DNA of 64,000 bases from JALZKA01 sp963734015 (GCA_963734015.1 CAVTFG010000014.1:62001-126000); one strand, 5' to 3'. Positions 27,192 to 35,217 are shown, numbered from the stretch's first letter. Numbers and translations are program-made. The notes: a model not told the origin generated them from the sequence alone.

Positions 27192-28820
27192 ATGGCGGAT
27201 CCGCTTGTTCAGGAGGTCGAGGCGACGGAGGGAGGAGCTCCCCCCGCCGGCGAGCCCGTGCGCGTCCGCCGCGCCCTGATCTCGGTATCCGACAAGACGG
27301 GGGTGGTCGACTTCGCGCGCGGGCTCAGCGAGATGGGAGTCGCGCTCCTGTCAACCGGCGGCACGGCGTCCGCGATCCGCGACGCGGGGATCGAGGTGAC
27401 CGACGTCTCGGAGTTCACCGGCCAGGACGAGATCCTCGGCGGCCGCGTGAAGACACTCCATCCGCGCCTCCATGCGGCGCTCCTGGCGAAGCGCGACGAC
27501 CCCGAGCACATGGCCGCGCTCGCGGCGGACGGGATCGATCCCATCGACCTCGTGTGCGTGAACCTGTACCCGTTCCAGGAAACGGTCGCGCGACCTGACG
27601 TGACGGAGGCGGAGGCGGTCGAGAACATCGACATCGGCGGGCCGACGATGATCCGTGCCGCGGCGAAGAACCACCACTCGGTTGCCGTCGTGGTTCGGCC
27701 GGAGAGCTACGACGCCGTGCTCGCCGAGCTCGAGGCCGGCGACGGGGCGATCTCCGAGGAGACGCGGCACTGGCTTGCCAACGAGGCCTTCGCCGACATC
27801 GCCGGCTATGACGCGGCGATCTCGCGCTGGTTTGGGCTCCGCTATGAGGCGTTCCCGCAGTACTGGGTGTTCGCCTACGAGAAGTTCCTCGAGCTCTCCT
27901 ACGGCGAGAACCCGCACCAGAAGGGAGCTCTCTACGTCGAGTCGGGCGCGCGCTCGCACGTGCTCGCCAAGGTCTCGAAGCTGCATGGCAAGGCCCTCTC
28001 GTTCAACAACGTCCTGGACCTCGACGCGGCGAGCAAGCTGCTGGCCGAGTTCGAGGAGCCGGCGGCCGTGATCGTCAAGCACAACAACCCGTGCGGCGCC
28101 GCGATCGCGGCCACGATCGGGGAGGCCTACGACAACGCGCTCGCCTGCGACCCGCTCTCCGCGTACGGGGGCGTGATCGCGCTCAACCGGCCCGTCGACC
28201 GGGCGCTGGCGGAGCGCCTCAACGAGAACTTCGTCGAGGTGCTGGTCGCGCCGGATTTCGACGAGGACGCGATGGGCGTGCTGACGCAGAAGGAAGCCAT
28301 CCGGATCCTCCACAACGCGGAGCAGCGCGGGCCGGAGCCGCGCGAGCGCGACCTGAAGAGGGTGCGCGGCGGGCTGCTGGTCCAGACGCCCGACCTGCTC
28401 GAGGAGGGACGTGAGCAGATGGAGGTGGCGACCTCCGCCCAGCCGAACGACGAGCAGTGGCGGGACATGCTGTTCGCCTGGAAGGTCTGCAAGCACGTCA
28501 AGTCGAACGCGATCGTGTTCGCCCGCGACGGTGCGACACGGGGAATCGGCGCCGGCCAGATGAGCAGGGTGGACTCCGTGCGGATCGCGGTCGAGAAGGC
28601 CGCGGACGCGTTCGAGGGGGATGACGAGCCCCTCGCGGGCACGACCGTGGCATCGGACGCGTTCTTCCCGTTCGCCGACGGCCCGCTCAGCGCGCTCGAC
28701 GCGGGCGCCACGTCGGTGATCCAGCCGGGCGGCTCGAAGCGAGACGACGAGGTGATCGCGGCGGTCGACGAGCGCGGCGCCGCGATGGTCTTCACGCGCA
28801 GGCGCCACTTCCGCCACTAG
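27192..28820 (+). CDS. purH: Bifunctional AICAR transformylase/IMP cyclohydrolase
   Basis: 542 residues; last two steps of IMP synthesis. N-terminal MGS-like cyclohydrolase domain (ALISVSDKTGVVDFARGL; LLSTGGTASAIRDAG; GGRVKTLHPRLHAALL) and C-terminal transformylase domain with the catalytic KHNNPCGAA, LSYGENPHQ and GAGQMSRVDS motifs, ending TRRRHFRH. A 20-residue Glu/Pro-rich extension precedes the domain. A TAGAGT hexamer 8 nt ahead of the ATG (overlapping the purN stop) may be an internal leaderless promoter. Confidence 0.96.
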   Translation: MADPLVQEVEATEGGAPPAGEPVRVRRALISVSDKTGVVDFARGLSEMGVALLSTGGTASAIRDAGIEVTDVSEFTGQDEILGGRVKTLHPRLHAALLAKRDDPEHMAALAADGIDPIDLVCVNLYPFQETVARPDVTEAEAVENIDIGGPTMIRAAAKNHHSVAVVVRPESYDAVLAELEAGDGAISEETRHWLANEAFADIAGYDAAISRWFGLRYEAFPQYWVFAYEKFLELSYGENPHQKGALYVESGARSHVLAKVSKLHGKALSFNNVLDLDAASKLLAEFEEPAAVIVKHNNPCGAAIAATIGEAYDNALACDPLSAYGGVIALNRPVDRALAERLNENFVEVLVAPDFDEDAMGVLTQKEAIRILHNAEQRGPEPRERDLKRVRGGLLVQTPDLLEEGREQMEVATSAQPNDEQWRDMLFAWKVCKHVKSNAIVFARDGATRGIGAGQMSRVDSVRIAVEKAADAFEGDDEPLAGTTVASDAFFPFADGPLSALDAGATSVIQPGGSKRDDEVIAAVDERGAAMVFTRRRHFRH

Positions 28821-28829
28821 CTCCGCGAG

Positions 28830-28847
28830 CCTGAGAGAACTCTCAGG
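28830..28847 (+). terminator. Stem-loop after purH
   Basis: CCTGAGAG-AA-CTCTCAGG is a perfect 8-bp inverted repeat 9 nt after the purH stop. A 7-bp stem with a 4-nt loop could end transcription, but no T-run follows. Its right arm is also the first of three tandem CAGG repeats, so it may instead be part of an operator. Confidence 0.4.
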
Positions 28848-28869
28848 TTGTCCTCAGGCCCATTTCAGG
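28841..28869 (+). promoter_or_regulatory. Three 11-bp-spaced direct repeats (OmpR/PhoB-type operator)
   Basis: TCTCAGG (28841-28847), CCTCAGG (28852-28858) and TTTCAGG (28863-28869) share TCAGG at exact 11-bp steps, the pattern bound head-to-tail by OmpR/PhoB winged-helix response regulators. It precedes the low-complexity gene at 28942 and a signalling block that includes an OmpR-family regulator (32322-32987), the obvious candidate. The binding link is inference. Confidence 0.55.
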
Positions 28870-28941
28870 CGCCCGGGAAATGCTTGTCCGTCAATCAGGA
28901 ACGGCTGGCAGTTCCGGCCATCGACCCCAAGGAGAGTCCAA

Positions 28942-29373
28942 ATGCCAGGAGCAACCACATTCGACCGCATCATCTGTCGCGGCGGTGAGCAGTGCTATGG
29001 CGCCGTTCACCCTGGGCGCTCGTCGGCCCCCTCGTGACCGAGGCGAGCGGCGACGACGTCAGCGGCAAGCGCGATGACGATGGCGTCGAGGTCGCACTCG
29101 TCGACGAAGAGGACGAGAGCGACCCCCTCGCCCGCGACAACTCCCGCAGCCGGGGCGGCGACGGCAGCCCGGTGACAACACCGGCAAGGGCAAGGCCAGC
29201 CGCAACTCCGGCAGCCGCAGCAACGGCTCGAACAGCGGCAACACGAAGACCGGCACGACCAACGGGACCGGCAAGTCCAAGCGGTCTCGAACTCGGCCGG
29301 CGCCAGCAAGAACACCGCCACCGGGACGACCCGGGGCACCGGCAAGAGCGCGAGCGTGAGCAACAGCTCGTAG
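28942..29373 (+). pseudogene. Low-complexity Asn/Ser/Gly/Thr-rich protein gene with several frame breaks
   Basis: ATG at 28942 has a strong AAGGAGAG site, but the frame from it stops after 31 codons. Continuing through shifts near 28990-29010, 29170 and 29280 gives a coherent low-complexity product: a hydrophobic stretch (AVSSAMAPFTLGA, LVGPLVTEAS), an acidic middle (DDDGVEVALVDEEDESD), then an Asn/Ser/Gly/Thr/Lys-rich tail (GDNTGKGKASRNSGSRSNGS ... TGTTRGTGKSASVSNSS) ending at TAG 29371. This looks like a secreted or surface-exposed repetitive protein. Whether the breaks are real decay or sequence error is open. It lies just downstream of the OmpR-type repeats. Confidence 0.4.
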
Positions 29374-29438
29374 CCGCCAACAACGCCGCGGGCGCTCCAA
29401 CCACGGGGCGCCCGCGCAAGCCTTGAGGGAGAACGACG

Positions 29439-30348
29439 ATGACGACGATGACAGCCGAGCCGATGACCACATGGGAACTGAACGAGGGCGACGAGATCGC
29501 ACCGGGCCTGACGGCGCTCAAGCGTCTCGGGGGCGGCACCCGGTACGACGCGTACCTGGCGTTCAGCGACCACATGCATGCGGTCGTGGTGGCGAAGGTC
29601 GTGCGCCCGCATCTGGTCGAGGACGAGCGGGTGCTGCGCGGGCTCGCGGGCGAGTGGGACATGCTCGAGCGCCTGAACCACCCGGTGATCATGCGGGGCT
29701 TCGACGCCGTGCTGGACGGGACTCGACCGCACATCGTCGTCGAGCACCTGGAGGGCCCGCGGCTCTCGAGCCTGGTGCGGCGCTACGGACCGCTCCCCGC
29801 TGAGCAGCTGGTGCCGCTTGGCGTGCAGCTGGCATCAGCCGTCCATTACCTGACGAACGAGGGGATCGTGCACCTCGACATCAAGCCGTCGAACACGATC
29901 ATGGGCGCGCCGCCGCGGATGATCGACTTCAGCGTGGCGCTCACGGCCGACGAAGCTGCGGATGTGACCGGGACGGTGGGCACGGATGCGTACATGGCAC
30001 CGGAGCAGGCTGATCCCAAGCGCCTGGGGCCCGTCGGCACGGCCGCCGACGTCTGGGGGCTGGGAGTGACGCTCTATCGCGCCGCGACCGGCGTCCTGCC
30101 GTACTCGAAGCCGGGCGCCGACGATGCGCCGCGCGAGGAGCGCTGGCCCCAGCTGGTTGAGCCGGTGATGCCGCTCGAGGCGACGAATCCCGCCCGGCAT
30201 CGTCAAGGACGCGATCATGTGGAGCCTCGCGTTCGAACCCGCCGACCGGCCCAGACCCGCTGAGCTGTCCGATCAGCTCTGGAGCCGGTGTCTGGGCGCG
30301 ATGCCGAAACCGAGGCTCTCGAAGCTGAAGCCGCGGCTCGGTCGATAG
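29439..30348 (+). CDS. Protein kinase-like protein with DFS in place of DFG, one frame break
   Basis: Kinase fold of ~303 residues: LGGGTRYDAYLA glycine loop, Lys in VVVAKVVRPHLVE, catalytic loop HLDIKPSNTIMG, then MIDFSVALTAD where Gly of DFG is Ser, and GTDAYMAPEQADPKRLG. HLD replaces HRD. Activity may be reduced, but Lys and both Asp are present. The final ~50 residues (PPGIVKDAIMWSLAFEPADRPRPAELSDQL) are in another frame; an indel near 30189 explains this, and the corrected stop is the TAG at 30346. No transmembrane segment, so probably cytosolic. It precedes the small Arg/Asp protein and the two-component pair. Confidence 0.75.
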
Positions 30349-30403
30349 AGAGCTCTCGGGTCAGCCGTTCTCGGGGTTCACCGCGGCATCGGACGACGGA
30401 CCG

Positions 30404-30802
30404 ATGAAATGGGCACTTCTGATCGCTGCGGTCCTCGCGACGGCCGGCGCGATCGTGATCCCCGAGGTCTTCGGCGGCTCGCGCGGTGCACCGATCGAAC
30501 CCGTTCGTATCTCGATTCCGGACGACGTGGCGGCCGAGCGCAAGGCGGAGCGGATCCGCGAGCGGCGCCAGGCACGTCGGGAGCGGGAACGCAGGCAGGA
30601 ACAGAGACGCGAGCGACGCGAGGAGCGACGGGCGGCGCAGGCGGCCGCCGAAGCAAGCGCGGCTACGCCCGCCCCGTCCGCGCCCGCGGTACCCGCGCCG
30701 GAGCCTGCTCCTGCGCCCGCGCCGGCACCCGCGCCGGTTGTGCCGACGGATGATGACGACGATGATGACGATGACGCCGCGGAGGGCGACGGAGACACAT
30801 GA
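30404..30802 (+). CDS. Exported Arg-rich/Pro-Ala/poly-Asp protein, unknown function
   Basis: 132 residues with three blocks: an N-terminal hydrophobic signal or anchor (MKWALLIAAVLATAGAIVI), a highly charged helix (about 45-78) made of Arg/Glu repeats such as RRERERRQEQRRERREERR, and an Ala-Pro spacer followed by a run of nine Asp near the C-terminus (VVPTDDDDDDDDDAAEGDGD). The poly-Asp end could bind Ca2+ or other cations. ATG start; its stop overlaps the histidine kinase start by 4 bases (ATGA), so it is translationally coupled and may act as an extracytoplasmic partner of that sensor. No known family recognised. Confidence 0.65.
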   Translation: MKWALLIAAVLATAGAIVIPEVFGGSRGAPIEPVRISIPDDVAAERKAERIRERRQARRERERRQEQRRERREERRAAQAAAEASAATPAPSAPAVPAPEPAPAPAPAPAPVVPTDDDDDDDDDAAEGDGDT

Positions 30803-32325
30803 CGACCGAGCCAGAGCCCCAACCGACCGAACCCGCGGTCGAGCCGGACGGCCGTATGCCGCTGGCGACGCGGTTGGCCGGCGGGCTGCGCACGAGACTG
30901 CTGGTCTCCTACGTGGTGCTGCTCTTGATCGCGACTCTCGCGTCGGTGATCGCGGCACGACAGGTGCTGCTCGTGCGGCTTGACGACCGGGTCGAGGAGG
31001 ACCTGCAGCAGGAGGTCGAGGAGTTCCGGGCTCTGGCCGCGAACGGCGTCGACCCCGAGACCGGGCGGCCGTTTGCTCAGAACGTGAACGCGCTTTTTCG
31101 AACGTATCGGGAGCGGAACGTTCCCGACGACGACGAGGAGCTGATCACCGTGCCGCGCAAGGGAAAGGCGAAGCGCCTCGGGGGCGACAACACGGCGTCG
31201 TTCACGTTCTCCGACTTCATCGAGGGCTGGCGAACGCTCGAGACGGTGGAGCGGGGGGAGATTGACACCCCGGCGGGCGAGGTGCGGTACGTGGCCGTCC
31301 CCGTGGCGGGGCGTGGAGCCGAGTCGATCGGCACGTTCGTCGTTTCGATCTTCATGCGCGACGAACAGGAGCAGGTGGATGACGCGGTGCAGGTGATCGC
31401 GATCGTCGGCGGCGCGGTGCTGCTGCTCGGATCGATCGTGGCGTTCTCGATCGTCGGCCGGGTGCTGGCGCCGATCCGCGAGCTCCGCGATGCGGCGCGC
31501 TCGGTGTCGGGAACCCAGATGGACCGGCGGATTCAGGTTGAGGGCAACGACGAGGTCGCCGAGCTGGCGCACACCTTCAACGGCATGCTCGACCGTCTGG
31601 CGCTCGCGTTCGCGAGCCAGCGTGAGTTCATCCGCGACGTCAGCCATGAGCTGCGAACGCCCGTCGCGGTGTCGCGTGGGCACCTCGAGCTGCTCGCCGA
31701 GGGGCATATCAAGGGCGAGGAGGAGCGCCGGGAGGCGATCGCGCTCGTGACCGGCGAGCTCGACCGGATGAGCAGGTTCGTCGACGAGCTGCTGCTGCTG
31801 GCAAAGGCGGAGAGCCCGGACTTCCTGCGCCTTGAGACGGTGCCGCTCGAGGACCTGGCGGACGAGCTGCTGGCCAAGGCTCGGGCGACCGCGGACCGGC
31901 CCTGGCGGCTGGACGAGACCTCCGGCCGGTCGATCGTGGCCGACCGCCAGCGACTGACCCAGGCGGTGATGAATCTTGTCCAGAACGCGGTCGCCCACAC
32001 GGACATGGAGGACGAGATCGGGATCGGCACCTCGGTGAACGGAGCGGAGGCGCGGATCTGGGTCCGCGACACGGGCGTGGGAATCCCGGGCTCCGAACAG
32101 CGTCAGATCTTCGGCCGGTTCTCGCGCGGCTCGCTCAGCCGGGGGCGCTACGAGGGCACGGGGATCGGGCTCGCGATCGTGCGGGCGATAGCGGAGGCGC
32201 ACGGCGGACGGGTGCGGGTGACCAGCCGGCCGGGGGCGGGAGCACGGTTCGAGATCATCCTTCCCGTCGACCACGCCGAGCCGCACGAAGACGAGATGCA
32301 CACGGTGGAGGTGGGCAAGGCGTGA
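30799..32325 (+). CDS. Sensor histidine kinase (HAMP-HisKA-HATPase)
   Basis: 508 residues. Two transmembrane helices (about 35-58 LLVSYVVLLLIATLASVIAA, and 196-220 VIAIVGGAVLLLGSIVAFSI) bracket a ~135-residue outside sensor domain of unknown type. Then HAMP (RVLAPIRELRDAARSV), HisKA with phospho-acceptor His283 in DVSHELRTPVAVSRG, N-box NLVQNAVAHT and G-boxes DTGVGIPG and GTGIGLAIVRAI. The N-terminus is Pro/Glu-rich. Stop overlaps the regulator gene by 4 bases. Typical OmpR-class sensor kinase; stimulus unknown. Confidence 0.93.
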   Translation: MTTEPEPQPTEPAVEPDGRMPLATRLAGGLRTRLLVSYVVLLLIATLASVIAARQVLLVRLDDRVEEDLQQEVEEFRALAANGVDPETGRPFAQNVNALFRTYRERNVPDDDEELITVPRKGKAKRLGGDNTASFTFSDFIEGWRTLETVERGEIDTPAGEVRYVAVPVAGRGAESIGTFVVSIFMRDEQEQVDDAVQVIAIVGGAVLLLGSIVAFSIVGRVLAPIRELRDAARSVSGTQMDRRIQVEGNDEVAELAHTFNGMLDRLALAFASQREFIRDVSHELRTPVAVSRGHLELLAEGHIKGEEERREAIALVTGELDRMSRFVDELLLLAKAESPDFLRLETVPLEDLADELLAKARATADRPWRLDETSGRSIVADRQRLTQAVMNLVQNAVAHTDMEDEIGIGTSVNGAEARIWVRDTGVGIPGSEQRQIFGRFSRGSLSRGRYEGTGIGLAIVRAIAEAHGGRVRVTSRPGAGARFEIILPVDHAEPHEDEMHTVEVGKA

Positions 32326-32987
32326 AGCGGATCCTGATCATCGAGGACGAGCCGGGGATGGCCAGCTTCATCGAGAAGGGGCTGGCGTCGCGCGGCTACA
32401 CGACGAAGGTTGTGGGAGACGGGGCGTCGGCGACGGCGATCGCGTCGGACAACGACTTCGACCTGGCGATCCTCGACCTGGGGCTCCCGGACATCGACGG
32501 GCTCAGCGTGCTGCGCGAGCTGCGCCGCCGCGGCGAGCGGTTGCCGGTGCTGATCCTCACGGCGCGCGACGACACCGGCGACATGGTCGAGGGGCTGGAC
32601 TCCGGCGCCGGCGACTACATCACGAAGCCGTTCCAGCTCGACGAGCTGCTCGCCAGGGTGCGAGTGCAGCTGCGCGAGGGCGGCAGCTCGGAGCCGACCG
32701 TTCTCGAGGCCGGGGGAGTGACGCTGGACGTCCGGACGCGGAAGGCGATGGCGGACGGCAAGGTGGTCGACCTCACGGCCCGCGAGTTCACGATGCTGGA
32801 GACGTTCATGGGACACGCGGGCCAGGTGCTCTCGCGCGAGCAGCTCCTGGCGCACGTCTGGGGCTACGACTACGACCCGGGGTCGAACGTGGTCGAGGTG
32901 TACGTGGGGTACCTGCGCAAGAAGCTGGGCGAGGAGCGGATCGAGACGGTGCGCGGGATGGGCTACCGGCTGCGGTCCGGCGGGTAG
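32322..32987 (+). CDS. OmpR-family response regulator
   Basis: 221 residues. Receiver domain with phospho-acceptor Asp52 in LAILDLGLPDIDGLS, acidic pair IIEDE near the N-terminus, switch Thr in LILTARDD and the conserved Lys in ITKPFQLDEL. C-terminal winged helix (from about 125) with VVDLTAREFTMLETFM, LSREQLLAHVWGYDYDP and VVEVYVGYLRKKLG. Start GTG overlaps the kinase stop. It is the natural candidate to bind the 11-bp-spaced repeats at 28841-28869. Ends 11 nt before the convergent amidase fragment. Confidence 0.95.
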   Translation: MKRILIIEDEPGMASFIEKGLASRGYTTKVVGDGASATAIASDNDFDLAILDLGLPDIDGLSVLRELRRRGERLPVLILTARDDTGDMVEGLDSGAGDYITKPFQLDELLARVRVQLREGGSSEPTVLEAGGVTLDVRTRKAMADGKVVDLTAREFTMLETFMGHAGQVLSREQLLAHVWGYDYDPGSNVVEVYVGYLRKKLGEERIETVRGMGYRLRSGG

Positions 32988-32997
32988 CGACCGGCGG

Positions 32998-33438
32998 TCA
33001 GCGGTCGTTCAGGAAGCGGCGGATGCCGTCGCGGATCCCGCGGGCGATGCGCTTGCGGAAGCTCGACCGCTCCATGTCGCGCGCGTCGGCGCCGTTTTGC
33101 ATGTTGCCCGTTTCGATGAAGACCTTGGGGACGTCCGAGAGGCGGAGGCCGCCGAGGTCAGAGCGCTTGTCGAGGCCGTTCGAGCCGACGTAGGTGGACC
33201 GCGGGATGCCCGTCCGCTTCCCGTAGGCGTTCCGCAGCGAGCGGGCGAGCTTCTTCGAGGGCCTGTAGATGTCGTCGGTCAGGCCGTCGATGCGGGTCGA
33301 GTAGATGACGTGGAAGCCGCGGCCGGACGGCGGCCCGCCGTCGGCGTGGATCGAGACGGCGGCGTCGGCGTTGAACTTGTTGCCGATCTTCGCGCGGCGG
33401 TTGATGCACGGGCCGAACGCCCTGCTGTCGTTCGTCCG
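32998..33438 (-). pseudogene. N-acetylmuramoyl-L-alanine amidase, 5' part missing
   Basis: The frame ending at 32998 encodes the C-terminal ~146 residues of an Amidase_3 enzyme: RTNDSRAFGPCINRRAKIGN, FNADAAVSIHADGG with the Zn-ligand His, GRGFHVIYST, and LRLSDVPKVFIETGNMQN with the catalytic Glu. Upstream of RTNDS no frame continues the expected catalytic N-terminal half (the zinc-binding DPGH and Glu segments). The bases upstream read as unrelated peptide in all frames and lead into a VOC fragment on the other strand. Either the gene is truly truncated or the assembly is chimeric here. Confidence 0.65.
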
Positions 33439-33444
33439 CGCAGC

Positions 33445-33572
33445 TTGCCGTGGCGCCCTCCAGCAGGCCGCTGAAGGGACCGCCCGTGTGCTTGCCGGCG
33501 AACTCGATCGGGCCGACGGGCTGTCAGGCCGAGACCGAGCTCGTCGGCCAGCGCTCGAACCTCGGTATTGCC
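33445..33572. other. Breakpoint stretch between amidase and VOC fragments
   Basis: About 130 bp that cannot be attributed to either neighbour. Minus-strand frames give peptides such as EFAGKHTGGPFSGLLEGAT and VRALADELGLGLTA, and the plus-strand frame leading into the VOC fragment has no VOC similarity before EDVVGSINP. No promoter, repeat or RNA feature recognised. Confidence 0.3.
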
Positions 33573-33836
33573 GAGGATGTCGTCGGGAGCATCAATCCCG
33601 TTGTGGCCGACGAGCCCGAAACGCTGACGCATTGGAGCGTGACCGTTGCGGTCGACGACGCCGTCGCGCCGGCCGCGAAGGCCGACGGGCTCGGCGGTAC
33701 GGTGATCGTCCCGCCGTTCGACGCCCCCTGGGTCCGGCTGACGATCATCGGCGATCCGCAGGGCGCGACGTTCATCGCGAGCAAGTTCGTGCCGGAGAAC
33801 AAGGACCTCGGAAGCGGGGCGGAGGCGGCCGTCTAG
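33573..33836 (+). pseudogene. VOC/glyoxalase fragment, copy 1 (C-terminal only)
   Basis: About 87 residues from EDVVGSINPVVADEPETLTH to the TAG at 33834. HWSVTVAVDDA, GGTVIVPPFDAPWVRLTI and GATFIASKFVPENKDLG are the second beta-alpha-beta-beta-beta module of two-module VOC proteins (27-kDa antigen/Cfp30B-like). The preceding frame is open but not VOC-like, so the first ~170 residues of the gene are missing. Closely similar to copy 2 at 34003-34651. The tRNA at 33876 follows. Confidence 0.65.
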
Positions 33837-33875
33837 AGAAGGTCGACGAAGATGCGCTCTGGCGGGCTCGGGAGA

Positions 33876-33948
33876 TGCCCCTGGTGGGACTCGAACCCAC
33901 AATCTCAGCCGTTCAATGCGGCGTGCGATACCAATTACCTACGGGGGC
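33876..33948 (-). tRNA. tRNA with irregular anticodon arm (Gln-TTG is best guess)
   Basis: On the minus strand a 73-nt molecule runs from acceptor GCCCCCG to CAGGGGC plus discriminator A, with one mismatch in the acceptor. The T arm GTGGG-TTCGAGT-CCCAC is perfect, and AATTGGTAT makes a D-loop. The anticodon hairpin is GCCG-CATTGAA-CGGC; reading TTG at 34-36 gives Gln, but position 33 would be A and not the universal U, and the variable loop is 6 nt. An indel in the arm is possible. No encoded CCA. Confidence 0.6.
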
Positions 33949-34002
33949 GCTTCTATCGTAGGGCCTCCCGGACCGAGCCGCTCGCTAGATTCCGTCCGAC
34001 CT

Positions 34003-34651
34003 ATGCGCGAACGTATCGTTCGTGAGCCGCCGACGGGCCGAGACACCAACTCCGCTGGTGAAGCGGTCGGGCCGCTCGCCTTCGAGCCGGAGGCCGGCCG
34101 GATGGCGGCCTTCACCGATCCCGAGGGAGCGCGAGTGTCCGTGTCTGGCAGGCGAAGCGAGAACGAGGGCGCGCAACTCGTCAACGAGCCCGGCTCACTG
34201 AACCTGAACGGCCTCAACACCCGCGACGGTGGAAGGCGCGAAGTCGTTCTACGGCTCGGTGTTCGGCTGGCGGACACTGGCCCTCGACGGCGGGCCCGAG
34301 ATGTGGACGCTTTCCGGCTTCGGCGACTTTCTCGAGAGCGACAATCCCGATCTCCGCAAGCAGATGGCGGAGGCGGACGCACCAAGGGGGTTCGAGGATG
34401 TCGTACGCCTCCGTCAATCCGATCCCGGACGACCAGCCCGAAACGCCGGCGCATTGGAGTCGTCACCTTTGCGGTCGACGACGCACGACGCCACGGCCGC
34501 GAGGGCAACCGAGCCGGCGGCAATGGAGATCGTCCCGCCGTTCGACGCCCCCTGGGTCCGGATCACTGATCACGGTGAGCCCGCAGGGCGGGACTGTTCG
34601 TCGCGAGCAAGTTCGTGCCGGCGCAACAAGGACCTCGGTGCGATGGGCTAG
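34003..34651 (+). pseudogene. VOC/glyoxalase gene, copy 2 (internal deletion plus several frame breaks)
   Basis: ATG at 34003 sits 11 nt after a TAGATT hexamer, so this is the true gene start (MRERIVREPPTG). The first VOC module is then mostly absent: the text jumps to FEPEAGRMAAFTDPEGARVS, followed by GAQLVNEPGSLNLNGLNTRD, GAKSFYGSVFGWRTLALDGG and GFGDFLES in the next frame, then NPIPDDQPETPAHWS, FAVDDA, EIVPPFDAPWVRI and ASKFVP in further frames. At least five shifts occur between 34220 and 34600. Either a decaying gene or a poorly resolved repeat with copy 1. Its stop is 2 nt from tRNA-Lys. Confidence 0.6.
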
Positions 34652-34652
34652 A

Positions 34653-34725
34653 TGCCCCCGGGAGGAGTCGAACCACCGACGCCTGGATTAAAAATCCAGC
34701 GCTCTGACCGCTGAGCTACGGGGGC
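34653..34725 (-). tRNA. tRNA-Lys (TTT)
   Basis: Minus strand: acceptor GCCCCCG pairs perfectly with CGGGGGC, discriminator A; D arm GCTC-AGCGGTCA-GAGC; anticodon hairpin CTGGA-TTTTTAA-TCCAG with TTT at 34-36 and U33 present; T loop TTCGACT. The T stem has one mismatch (GGTGG/CCTCC). No encoded CCA. Confidence 0.88.
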
Positions 34726-34758
34726 GCCGCAATCGTAGAGCGCCCATAGACTCGACCC

Positions 34759-35217
34759 ATGCGCGTCTCCGCCAAGGCCGACTACGCCGTCCGCGCGGCG
34801 GTCGAGCTCGCCAGTGCTCCCGCCGAGGAGCCGATCAAGGGCGAGGTGATCGCCGCCGCGCAGGAGATCCCTCTCCGGTTCCTCGAGAACATCCTCACCG
34901 AGATGCGCCAGCAGGGCCTGGTGCACAGCCGCCGCGGTCAGGAGGGCGGCTACTGGCTCGCGATGCCAGCCGACGACATCACGATCGCCGAGGTGATCCG
35001 CTCGGTGGAGGGACCGCTTGCCTCGGTGCGGGGCGCGCGCCCCGACGAGCTCGCCTACGGCGGCGCGGCCGAGCCCCTGAAGGGCGTCTGGGTTGCGCTG
35101 CGCGCGAACATTCGCAGCGTGCTGGAGACCGTCACGCTTGCCGACGTCGTCTCCGGCGCTCTTCCCGAGCCCGTGCGCGAGCTCGCCGAGCATCCCGAGT
35201 CAGCGCCCGAGGGCTAA
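34759..35217 (+). CDS. Rrf2-family transcriptional regulator (CymR-like)
   Basis: 152 residues starting MRVSAKADYAVRAAVELASA, the winged-helix start of Rrf2, with IPLRFLENILTEMRQQGLVHSRRGQEGGY as the recognition part. It contains no cysteine at all, so it is not an Fe-S or thiol sensor like IscR/NsrR; it resembles CymR-type cysteine/sulfur regulators. It ends about 200 nt from the convergent sulfate-transport operon, a plausible target. A close paralog lies at 57945-58403. ATG follows TAGACT by 6 nt, so the mRNA should be leaderless. Confidence 0.88.
   Translation: MRVSAKADYAVRAAVELASAPAEEPIKGEVIAAAQEIPLRFLENILTEMRQQGLVHSRRGQEGGYWLAMPADDITIAEVIRSVEGPLASVRGARPDELAYGGAAEPLKGVWVALRANIRSVLETVTLADVVSGALPEPVRELAEHPESAPEG

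Noticed and set aside
28830..28847. Confident rho-independent terminator after purH
   Set aside because: Good stem but no U-tract; kept only as low confidence.
30347..30356. GAGAGCTCTC-type palindrome before the 30404 gene as an operator
   Set aside because: Short, sits at the end of the kinase gene and is not repeated.
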